DNA of 64,000 nucleotides from Clostridiales bacterium (GTDB taxonomy: Bacteria > Bacillota > Clostridia > Christensenellales > Aristaeellaceae): the NCBI GenBank assembly GCA_015056085.1, contig SVHA01000003.1, positions 62,001 through 126,000 of the forward strand, in the 5' to 3' direction. Numbering within the stretch: position 1 is the first letter of the stretch; every line of letters begins with the position of its first letter. Below are positions 35,501 through 42,830 of the stretch, piece after piece. The position numbers and the translations under genes are program-made. Below the pieces are notes generated by a model that saw nothing but the letters and a program-made list of their open reading frames with translations, did not search any database and was not told the DNA's origin.

Positions 35501-35529
35501 TTGACATTTATAATAGGTAGGACTACAAT
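35501..35529 (+). promoter_or_regulatory. Promoter of the mrp operon
   Basis: Consensus -35 TTGACA (35501-35506), 17-bp spacer, -10 TACAAT (35524-35529), 40 bases before mrpE. Confidence 0.85.
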
Positions 35530-35569
35530 ATTCCCGGCATTCCATTATCCCGATGTTGGAGGAACAGAT

Positions 35570-36043
35570 ATGTTTGTTGTGCTGTTTTGCTTCTGGCTGC
35601 TGCTCAATGGCAAGGTGACGCTGGAGATCGCTCTGGTGGGCCTTGTGGTGAGCGCCGCCGTGTATGCTTTCATGGTGGCTTTTATGGGGTATTCCCCCCG
35701 CAAAGAATGGCAGCTGGTGAAAAGGACCGGGCGGATTTTCCGCTACGGCGCCTATCTGATCAAGGAGGTTTTCCTCTCCTCTGTGGCGGTGATCCGGCTG
35801 ATCTGGTCGCCCAAACTGGAGACGGAGCCCCGGCTGACCACCTTCCACACCAAACTCAAGACGGATGCGGGCAAAACGGTGCTGGCCAACTCCATCACCC
35901 TGACCCCCGGCACCATGACCGTGGACATCCACGAGGATCGCTTCCTGATTCACTGCCTGGATGCGTCCTTTGACGTGGATCAGGAGAATTTCGAAATGGA
36001 AAGCCGCGTGGCGGAAGTGGAAGGAGGCAAGGACCATGAGTGA
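35570..36043 (+). CDS. mrpE: Na+/H+ antiporter subunit E
   Basis: 157 residues from the ATG after TTGGAGG. Hydrophobic N-terminal helices (FVVLFCFWLLLNGKVTLEIALVGLVVSAAVYAFMVAFMGY) and a soluble domain with TKLKTDAGKTVLANSITLTPGTMTVDIHEDRFLIHCLD, the MrpE/MnhE signature. First gene of the operon; its end overlaps mrpF by 8 bases. Mrp complexes expel Na+ (or K+, Li+) against H+, working as one hetero-oligomer in the membrane. Confidence 0.93.
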   Translation: MFVVLFCFWLLLNGKVTLEIALVGLVVSAAVYAFMVAFMGYSPRKEWQLVKRTGRIFRYGAYLIKEVFLSSVAVIRLIWSPKLETEPRLTTFHTKLKTDAGKTVLANSITLTPGTMTVDIHEDRFLIHCLDASFDVDQENFEMESRVAEVEGGKDHE

Positions 36044-36344
36044 GGCGTATTCCATCCTGTATCAGGGGACGCTGGGCGTGCTGGGTCTGCTGCTGCTGGC
36101 CTGCCTCATCCGTGCCATCATCGGCCCCCGCATTGCCGACCGGGTCATCGCCATCAACATGATCGGCTCCCTGTCGGTGATCATCATCTGCATTCTGGGC
36201 TTTTTGCTGAATGAAGGCTACCTGACAGACGTGGCGATGATCTACACCATGCTGTCCTTCCTGGCAGTGGTGGTGCTGACGAAGATTTACATGGGCATTT
36301 ACCGGGAAAAGCAGCGCCGGAAGGAGGACAAGGACCATGCTTGA
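36036..36344 (+). CDS. mrpF: Na+/H+ antiporter subunit F
   Basis: 102 residues with three helices; LLLACLIRAIIGPRIADRVIAINMIGSLSVIIICILGFLLNEGYLTDVAMIYTMLSFLAVVVLTKIY matches MnhF/PhaF, including the conserved GPRxADRVxAIN. Overlaps mrpG by 8 bases. Confidence 0.93.
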   Translation: MSEAYSILYQGTLGVLGLLLLACLIRAIIGPRIADRVIAINMIGSLSVIIICILGFLLNEGYLTDVAMIYTMLSFLAVVVLTKIYMGIYREKQRRKEDKDHA

Positions 36345-36690
36345 CGTCATCCGTTTTATTATTTCTGCCGTGCTGACCCTGACGGGTCTGTTTGTGCTGA
36401 TTTCCGGCGTGATGGGCGTGTACCGCTTCAAGTACGCCCTGTCCCGCCTCCATGCCGCTGCGCTGGTGGATACCGCCGGCATCATGCTGATGCTGTGCGG
36501 CCTGATGGTGGCCACCGGCTTCACCGTCACCACGGGCAAGATGATCGCCGTGATCCTGTTCCTGTTCCTGACCAGCCCCGTGTCCAGCCATCTGATCGGC
36601 CGGCTGGAAGTGAACATCAATTCCGAACTGGACAAGGACATGACCGTGACCGATCAAGCCGCTGTGACCGATGAAAAGGAGGGCAACTGA
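36337..36690 (+). CDS. mrpG: Na+/H+ antiporter subunit G
   Basis: 117 residues, three helices: LTLTGLFVLISGVMGVYRFKYALSRLHAAALVDTAGIMLMLCGLMV, then TGKMIAVILFLFLTSPVSSHLIGR, the MnhG/PhaG pattern. Acidic cytosolic tail. Two-base gap to the next gene. Confidence 0.93.
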   Translation: MLDVIRFIISAVLTLTGLFVLISGVMGVYRFKYALSRLHAAALVDTAGIMLMLCGLMVATGFTVTTGKMIAVILFLFLTSPVSSHLIGRLEVNINSELDKDMTVTDQAAVTDEKEGN

Positions 36691-36692
36691 GC

Positions 36693-36968
36693 ATGGAGTT
36701 TCTGATGATCGTGCTGCTGTTGTTTATCATCATCGGCGCCATTTCCGTGTCCCTGACCAAGGATCTGCTCACCTCCCTGATCATCTTCATGGCCCATTCC
36801 ATCGCCGTGAGTATCATCTGGATTCTGCTCCAGTCCCCCGACCTGGCCATCACCGAGGCCGCCGTGGGCGCAGGCATCACCAGTCTGCTTTTGTTTGTGA
36901 CCCTCAAGAAGATTCATGCCATCGATGTGCAGAAGGGAGGCAAAGCGCATGGCGAAGATCCGCAATGA
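36693..36968 (+). CDS. DUF4040/MbhD-like subunit (MrpA C-terminal part)
   Basis: 91 residues with three helices. SVSLTKDLLTSLIIFMAHSIAVSIIWILLQSPDLAITEAAVGAGITSLLLFVTLKKI matches DUF4040, which in canonical Mrp is fused to the C-terminus of MrpA and in membrane-bound hydrogenases is the separate subunit MbhD. The conserved ApDxAiTEAaVGAg is present. Overlaps the next gene by 20 bases. Confidence 0.88.
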   Translation: MEFLMIVLLLFIIIGAISVSLTKDLLTSLIIFMAHSIAVSIIWILLQSPDLAITEAAVGAGITSLLLFVTLKKIHAIDVQKGGKAHGEDPQ

Positions 36969-37950
36969 TTACGAGTCCTCCTGGTGGCCCCGGCTCATCG
37001 GATGGATTTCCGGCGGCTCGGACGAACTGGACCGGGACCTGGAAAAGACGCTGGAGGAAGGCGAAGAAGCCGCCGCTCCCGAAGGCGATCACCATGAAGA
37101 TTACCACTTCACCGAGCGCATCAGCGCCGCTGAAAAGGCCACTTATGACCGTCTCTTTGCCTGGAGCCGCAACCGGGGCGCCAAACTGGTGCGCTGGTTC
37201 TACCGCATTGCGTCGGTGCTGATCTGCGTGTCCATCATCGCCCTGCTGGTGGTCACCGCTGCCAGCCTGCCGCCCTTCGGCGATCCCTCCAACCCCGCCA
37301 ACAATGAAGTCTCCCAGCGCTACATCGAGCAGGGAATGCAGGAAACCGGCGCTGTGAACATCGTCGCCGGCATGATTCTGGACTACCGTGCCTTTGATAC
37401 CCTGGGTGAATCCAACGTGCTGTTCATTGCCGCCTGCTCCGTGCTGATTCTCCTCAGGGTGCCCGGCAACAAGAGCGGCGCCCCCACCCCGGAACAGCTG
37501 GAAGCCGAAGCCGACGACCGGATGTATGAGCCCAAGAATGACATGATCCTCCAGCATCAGGCCGCCCTTCTGGTGCCGCTGGTGCTCATCTACGGCATTT
37601 ACGTCATCATGAACGGCCACATCTCCCCCGGCGGCGGCTTCTCCGGCGGCGCCATCATGGGCGCTGGCCTGATTCTCTACCTCAACGCCTTTGGCTTTAA
37701 GAAGACGGGCCGGTTCTTCCGCTATGGCACCTTCAAGACAATTTCCTGCATGGCGCTGAGCTTCTATGCCCTGTCGAAGGCCTACTCCTTCTTCACCGGC
37801 GCCAATCATCTGCCCTCCATCATCACCCCCGGCACGCCCGGTATGCTCTTCTCCGCCGGGCTGATCCCGTACCTGAATATCGCCGTGGGTCTGGTGGTCT
37901 GCTGCACGATGTATGCCTTCTACACCCTGTTCCGCAAGGGGGATATGTAA
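36949..37950 (+). CDS. mrpB: Na+/H+ antiporter subunit B fused to an N-terminal MbhE-like part
   Basis: 333 residues from the ATG 9 bases after GGGAGG. The first about 180 residues hold an acidic cytosolic stretch, one helix (IASVLICVSIIALLVVTAASLPPFGD) and the MbhE-like ETGAVNIVAGMILDYRAFDTLGESNVLFIAACSVLILL, a block that in canonical Mrp ends MrpA. From about 200 the MnhB domain follows: LVPLVLIYGIYVIMNGHISPGGGFSGGAIMGAGLIL. So the MrpA tail is redistributed to this and the preceding gene. Confidence 0.9.
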   Translation: MAKIRNDYESSWWPRLIGWISGGSDELDRDLEKTLEEGEEAAAPEGDHHEDYHFTERISAAEKATYDRLFAWSRNRGAKLVRWFYRIASVLICVSIIALLVVTAASLPPFGDPSNPANNEVSQRYIEQGMQETGAVNIVAGMILDYRAFDTLGESNVLFIAACSVLILLRVPGNKSGAPTPEQLEAEADDRMYEPKNDMILQHQAALLVPLVLIYGIYVIMNGHISPGGGFSGGAIMGAGLILYLNAFGFKKTGRFFRYGTFKTISCMALSFYALSKAYSFFTGANHLPSIITPGTPGMLFSAGLIPYLNIAVGLVVCCTMYAFYTLFRKGDM

Positions 37951-37953
37951 AAG

Positions 37954-38328
37954 ATGAATCTCTTCACCAATTATGTGGAGATTGCCTCCATGGTGCTCTT
38001 CGGCATTGGTTTTACCACGCTGCTTCTGCACCGCAACATGATCAAGAAGATCATCGGCTTTTCCATGATGGACTCTGCCATGTTCCTCTTTCTGGCCGCC
38101 AAGGGGTACATCACCGGCCGCACCGCTCCCATTGTGGAAAACGGCGTGCAGGAAATGACCGCCTACATCAACCCCATTCCCGCCGGTCTGGTGCTGACGG
38201 GCATTGTGGTGTCCGTGTCCGTCACGGCGGTCATGCTGGCCCTCACCGTGCGCCTCTACCGCCGGTATCACTCCCTGGACATTGACAAGATCACCGAACT
38301 TTGCCGCAAGGAGGATGAAGAAGCATGA
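37954..38328 (+). CDS. mrpC: Na+/H+ antiporter subunit C (NuoK-like)
   Basis: 124 residues, three helices. VLFGIGFTTLLLHRNMIKKIIGFSMMDSAMFLFLAAKGYI and INPIPAGLVLTGIVVSVSVTAVMLALTVRLYRRY match MnhC/NuoK, with the expected polar residues in helices 2 and 3. Its TGA overlaps the next ATG (ATGA). Confidence 0.93.
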   Translation: MNLFTNYVEIASMVLFGIGFTTLLLHRNMIKKIIGFSMMDSAMFLFLAAKGYITGRTAPIVENGVQEMTAYINPIPAGLVLTGIVVSVSVTAVMLALTVRLYRRYHSLDIDKITELCRKEDEEA

Positions 38329-39830
38329 TCCACCAGCTTTGGCAATCCATCCCTTTTGCGTGCATTCTCCTGCCCCTTGTGTCCGCCGCTGTATGCAGCG
38401 TATTGAAGCCTGCGGCGGCAAGGCGCTTCTGCCTGAGCATCATCACCGTGGTTACGGGCCTGTCCGTGTATCTGACGGCGCAGTTCGCTCTGGGCGCTGA
38501 ATCCTACACCTACATGATGGGCCACTACTCCGCCCCCTGGGGCAACGAAATCCGCGCCGGTATGCTGGAAGCGGTCACTGCGCTGTTCTTCTCCGTGGTG
38601 ATGGCGCTGTCGATGCTGGGCGGCCTGAAGAAAATCGGCGAGCACATCGAGGAACATCAGCGCAGCCTGTACTGCGTGGTGCTCCTGCTGATGACCTCCG
38701 CCCTGATGGCCCAGGTCTTCACCAACGACATCTTCACCTCCTATGTGTTCCTGGAAATCATGACCCTGGGCGCCTGTGCGATGATCGTGTCCCGCAAGCG
38801 GGGCCGCACGCTGCTGGCTGCCACCCGGTACATGATTATGAACCTGATCGGCTCCGGCCTGTTCCTGCTGGGCATCATCCTGCTGTATGACCTCACCGGC
38901 CATCTGCTGATGGAAAACCTGCAAACTTCCGTGGCCGCCATTCATGCCTCCGGCGAATACGCCCTGCCCCTGACGGTTGTCATCGCCCTGATGACCATCG
39001 GCCTGGGCATCAAGTCGGCGCTGTTCCCCTTCCACACCTGGGTGTCCGACGCCTACTCCTTCACCACCCCCACCTCCTCGGCAGTGATTTCCTCCCTGGT
39101 GTGCAAGGGGTACATCTTCCTGCTTTTGAAGATCTACTACCGTGTTTTCGGCCTGGACGTGGTCCTCTCCACGGGCATCTTTGACATCCTGCTGGTCTTC
39201 GGCGTGGTGGGTATGATCATGGGCAGTCTCAGCGCCATCCGGCAAAACGACATCCGCCGCATGATCGCCTTCTCCTCCGTGGCGCAGATCGGCTACATCT
39301 ACATGGGCATTGGTCTGGGCACGGCGGAAGGCATGATGGCCGCCATGTTCCATGTGTTCTCCCACGCGCTGTGCAAGGCGATGCTGTTCCTCTCCGCCGG
39401 CGGTCTGGCGGACGCCTCCGGCAACTCCAAGAAGTTCCGCGATTTGCGCGGCGCCGGCTTCCGCGCCCCGGTGGCGGGCGTGGCCTTCACCATCGGCGCC
39501 CTGTCCATGGTGGGCTTCCCCTTCCTGGGCGGCTTCTCCAGCAAGCTGAACTTCGCTCTGGCCGGCATGAGTGCAGGCGGAACGCCTTCCCTGCTGGTCA
39601 TTGTGGCGCTGACCATCTCCACGGCGCTGAACACCCTGTACTTCCTGCGCACAGTGGTCACCCTGTACAGAAAGCCCGCCGAGGATGTGTCCTATCCTGC
39701 GGAAAAAGGCCGCCGGGGCTTCTGTTTCGGCCTTTCGCTGGTGATTTTCAGCGTGCTGAACATCGCCATGGGCCTGTTCTCCCAGCCGATTATCAACGCC
39801 ATTACCGCTGGCCTTGCCACCTTCTCGTGA
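38325..39830 (+). CDS. mrpD: Antiporter-like subunit 1 (MrpD type)
   Basis: 501 residues, about 14 membrane helices. The proton-channel landmarks of the NuoL/M/N-MrpA/D family are present: Glu in SYVFLEIMTLGA (helix 5), Lys in GLGIKSALFPFHTWVSDAY (helix 7), and Lys in SSLVCKGYIFLLLK (helix 8). The downstream PFLGGFSSKLNFALAG is the family's second-half signature. RBS AAGGAGG lies in the mrpC end. Confidence 0.9.
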   Translation: MIHQLWQSIPFACILLPLVSAAVCSVLKPAAARRFCLSIITVVTGLSVYLTAQFALGAESYTYMMGHYSAPWGNEIRAGMLEAVTALFFSVVMALSMLGGLKKIGEHIEEHQRSLYCVVLLLMTSALMAQVFTNDIFTSYVFLEIMTLGACAMIVSRKRGRTLLAATRYMIMNLIGSGLFLLGIILLYDLTGHLLMENLQTSVAAIHASGEYALPLTVVIALMTIGLGIKSALFPFHTWVSDAYSFTTPTSSAVISSLVCKGYIFLLLKIYYRVFGLDVVLSTGIFDILLVFGVVGMIMGSLSAIRQNDIRRMIAFSSVAQIGYIYMGIGLGTAEGMMAAMFHVFSHALCKAMLFLSAGGLADASGNSKKFRDLRGAGFRAPVAGVAFTIGALSMVGFPFLGGFSSKLNFALAGMSAGGTPSLLVIVALTISTALNTLYFLRTVVTLYRKPAEDVSYPAEKGRRGFCFGLSLVIFSVLNIAMGLFSQPIINAITAGLATFS

Positions 39831-39861
39831 CACACCACATCTTGTAAGGAGGATATTCATC

Positions 39862-41334
39862 ATGGACTGGCTGCTGATTTTGCCCGTCGTGCTGCCCGTG
39901 CTGGCAGGTCTTTGCGTGCTCTTCCTGCCCTGCCTGGCAGAGAAGAAGCGCCGCAACCTTGTCACCTTTGTGACCCTCGTGGTCAATGTTTTGGCGCTCA
40001 TCCCCACCCTGCTGACAGGAGAAACCACCCTGCAGCTCTTCACCCTTTCCGATTCCCTGCCCGTGTTCCTGCACGCTGATGTGCTGGGCAAGATTTTCGC
40101 CTGCGTGATGTGCTTTGTGTGGGCGGCGGCGGGCAGCTACTCCTTTGAGTACATGGCCCATGAAGGCAACGAAAAGCGCTACTACGCCCTGTATCTGATC
40201 ACCCTGGGCGTGCTGATGGCGCTGTGCTTCTCCGGCAGCATCGTCACCTTCTATATGTTCTACGAGGCCATGACCCTCCTGACCATGCCGCTGGTGATGC
40301 ACTCGGGCAAGAAGGACGCTGTGGCCGCCGGCCTCAAGTACCTGATTTATTCCGTCATCGGTGCTTCCCTGGTGCTGCTGGGCGTGTTCATTCTCTCCCC
40401 CTATGTGACCACCTTCTCCTTCACCCCCGGCGGTGTGCTGGACATGACCCGTGTAGCCGACAACGAGACGCTGGTGATGGTCACGTCCTTCCTGATGCTG
40501 CTGGGGTTTGGCACCAAGGCCGGTATGTTCCCCATGCACGGCTGGCTGCCCACCGCTCACCCCGCTGCGCCTTCCCCCGCCTCCGCCGTTTTGTCCGGCG
40601 TGATCACCAAGGCGGGCGTACTGGGCGTGATCCGGCTGTCCTTCTCCTTCCTGGGCGCTGAATTTTTGCGGGGCTCCTGGGTGCAGACGGCTTTCATGTC
40701 CCTGGCGCTGTTCACGGTGTTCACCGGCTCCCTGCTGGCCTTCAAGGAAGGCCTGCTGAAGAAGCGTCTGGCCTGGTCCTCCGTCAGCCAGGTGTCCTAC
40801 ATCCTCTTTGGCATCTCCACCCTGCATCCCGTGGGTCTGGTGGGTGCGCTGCTCCATGTCATCTGCCACAGCCTGATTAAGGACACCCTGTTTATGTCCG
40901 CCGGCGCCATCATCCTCAAGACCGGCAAGACCTTCGTCAAGGATTTGCGGGGCATCGGCAAGCAGATGCCGGTGGTGATGTGGTGCTTCACCATCGCCAG
41001 CCTGGGTCTGATTGGCATTCCGCCCTGCATGGGCTTTGTCAGCAAGTGGTATCTGGCCCAGGGCGCTGCCGCCATGACGGGCGTGCCTGCATTTTTGAAC
41101 ACCCTCGGCCCTGTGGTGCTGCTGATTTCCGCTCTGCTGACCGCCGGCTACCTCATGCCCATTGTCATCAGGGGCTTCTTCCCCGGCCATGATGCTGAAA
41201 AGCTGCCCAAGCTGGAGCCCACCTATGTGATGCTGGTTCCCATGGTGCTGCTCACGGCACTGATGGTGCTGCTGGGCCTGATGCCCAACGCCCTTGTGGG
41301 TCTGCTGGAATCCCTGGCCGGCACGCTGATGTAA
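39862..41334 (+). CDS. Antiporter-like subunit 2 (proton-conducting transporter)
   Basis: 490 residues from the ATG after AAGGAGG. About 14 helices. Glu in MFYEAMTLLTMPLV, Lys in GFGTKAGMFPMHGWLPTAHPAAPSPASAVLSGVITKAGVLGVIR (both helix 7 and 8 lysines), and IPPCMGFVSKWYL near helix 12. Sequence style is closer to MrpA/NuoM N-domain and hydrogenase-linked antiporter subunits than to the first subunit. Extra relative to a seven-gene Mrp set. Confidence 0.85.
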   Translation: MDWLLILPVVLPVLAGLCVLFLPCLAEKKRRNLVTFVTLVVNVLALIPTLLTGETTLQLFTLSDSLPVFLHADVLGKIFACVMCFVWAAAGSYSFEYMAHEGNEKRYYALYLITLGVLMALCFSGSIVTFYMFYEAMTLLTMPLVMHSGKKDAVAAGLKYLIYSVIGASLVLLGVFILSPYVTTFSFTPGGVLDMTRVADNETLVMVTSFLMLLGFGTKAGMFPMHGWLPTAHPAAPSPASAVLSGVITKAGVLGVIRLSFSFLGAEFLRGSWVQTAFMSLALFTVFTGSLLAFKEGLLKKRLAWSSVSQVSYILFGISTLHPVGLVGALLHVICHSLIKDTLFMSAGAIILKTGKTFVKDLRGIGKQMPVVMWCFTIASLGLIGIPPCMGFVSKWYLAQGAAAMTGVPAFLNTLGPVVLLISALLTAGYLMPIVIRGFFPGHDAEKLPKLEPTYVMLVPMVLLTALMVLLGLMPNALVGLLESLAGTLM

Positions 41335-41345
41335 GGAGGCCCGAT

Positions 41346-42818
41346 ATGCTGCTTTACATCACGCTGCTGCTTCCCCTGCTCTTTGGTTCGCTGCTGCCGG
41401 TTTTCAAGTTCGACAGCCTCAAAAAGCGTGCCATCTATGTGGAAGCCGTGGTCCTCACCACATCCATCCTGACCTGGGTGCTGCTGCTGACCCATCAGGG
41501 GGAAACATGGACGCTCTACCGCATGAACAACACCCTGGCGCTGGCCTTTAGGGTGGACGGCACCGGCACCATCTTTGCCGGGCTGGTGTCCGTGCTCTGG
41601 CCGCTGGCGTCCCTGTACGGCTTTGAATATATGCAGCACGAAGAAAGGCGCAACACCTTCTTTGGCTGGTATACCATTTCCTACGGCGTCACCCTGGCGG
41701 TGGCCTTCTCCGCCAACCTGTTCTCCCTGTATATCTTCTACGAGTGCCTGACCCTGGCCACCCTGCCCCTTGTGACCCACAAGCAGGACCGCAAGTCCAA
41801 CAAGGCAGGCCGCCATTATCTGACCTACTCCATCTCCGGTGCGGCGCTGGCCTTCATTGCGCTGGTGTGCATCATCCACTTCTCCTCCTCCACAGACTTC
41901 GTGCTGGGCGGCGTGCTGGATCCCCAGCGGATGGCGGGCCATGAGCATCTGATGCATCTGGTGTTTCTGCTGGCCTTTGTGGGCTTTGGCGCCAAGGCCG
42001 CCATCTTCCCCCTCCATGCCTGGCTGCCCGAGGCCTCCGTGGCCCCCACCCCTGTCACGGCTCTTCTTCACGCCGTGGCGGTGGTCAACACCGGCGCTTT
42101 CGCCGTCATCCGCCTGATTTACTACGCTTTCGGCGCAGAATTCCTCTATGGCACCACGGCGCAGCTGCTGGCGGTGCTGCTGAGCTGCTTCTCCATCCTC
42201 TACGGCTCCACCATGGCCGTCAAGGAACGGCACCTCAAGCGCCGTCTGGCCTATTCCACCATGTCCAACCTGTCCTATATGCTCATGGGTGCGGCGCTGA
42301 TGACGCCCGCCGGCATGGTGGGCAGCCTGAGCCACATGGTGTTCCACGGCATCATCAAAATCACCCTGTTCTACTGTGCCGGCGCCTTCTATGTGCGCAC
42401 GGGCGCTGAATATGTGCAGGACCTGCGGGGCTATGGCAAGGTGATGCCCTTCACCTGCGCCGCCTTCGTGGTGGGCAGCATTGCGCTGGTGGGCATTCCG
42501 CCCCTGTGCGGCTTCATCAGCAAGTGGAACCTGCTCACTGCCGCCGCTGACACCGGCATGGTGGCAGGCACCATCGCCATCTTCACCCTGATCATCTCCG
42601 CCATTCTCACGGCGGTGTACCTGTTCTCTGCCGCTGCCCCCATGTACTTCCGCCCCCTCCATGGCCGCCATGCCGCCCTGGAAGGCGCCCGCCAGGACCC
42701 CAACTGGATGATGCTGCTACCCTTTGGGCTGCTCATCGCCGCCATGATCCTGCTGGGTATGTACTCCGGGCCGCTGGTGACGCTGATGCGCCAGATCGCT
42801 TCAGGCGCCGTGATGTAA
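41346..42818 (+). CDS. Antiporter-like subunit 3, lacking the helix-8 lysine
   Basis: 490 residues from the ATG after AAGGAGG. Closely resembles subunit 2: Glu in IFYECLTLATLPLV, the helix-7 Lys in GFGAKAAIFPLHAWLPEASVAPTPVTALLH, but the position that is TK in subunit 2 reads AVAVVNTGAFAVIR, with no Lys. IPPLCGFISKWNLL is retained. If this lysine carries the central proton path, the subunit may pump differently or mainly serve structure. Confidence 0.85.
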   Translation: MLLYITLLLPLLFGSLLPVFKFDSLKKRAIYVEAVVLTTSILTWVLLLTHQGETWTLYRMNNTLALAFRVDGTGTIFAGLVSVLWPLASLYGFEYMQHEERRNTFFGWYTISYGVTLAVAFSANLFSLYIFYECLTLATLPLVTHKQDRKSNKAGRHYLTYSISGAALAFIALVCIIHFSSSTDFVLGGVLDPQRMAGHEHLMHLVFLLAFVGFGAKAAIFPLHAWLPEASVAPTPVTALLHAVAVVNTGAFAVIRLIYYAFGAEFLYGTTAQLLAVLLSCFSILYGSTMAVKERHLKRRLAYSTMSNLSYMLMGAALMTPAGMVGSLSHMVFHGIIKITLFYCAGAFYVRTGAEYVQDLRGYGKVMPFTCAAFVVGSIALVGIPPLCGFISKWNLLTAAADTGMVAGTIAIFTLIISAILTAVYLFSAAAPMYFRPLHGRHAALEGARQDPNWMMLLPFGLLIAAMILLGMYSGPLVTLMRQIASGAVM

Positions 42819-42830
42819 GGAGGAATCGTC

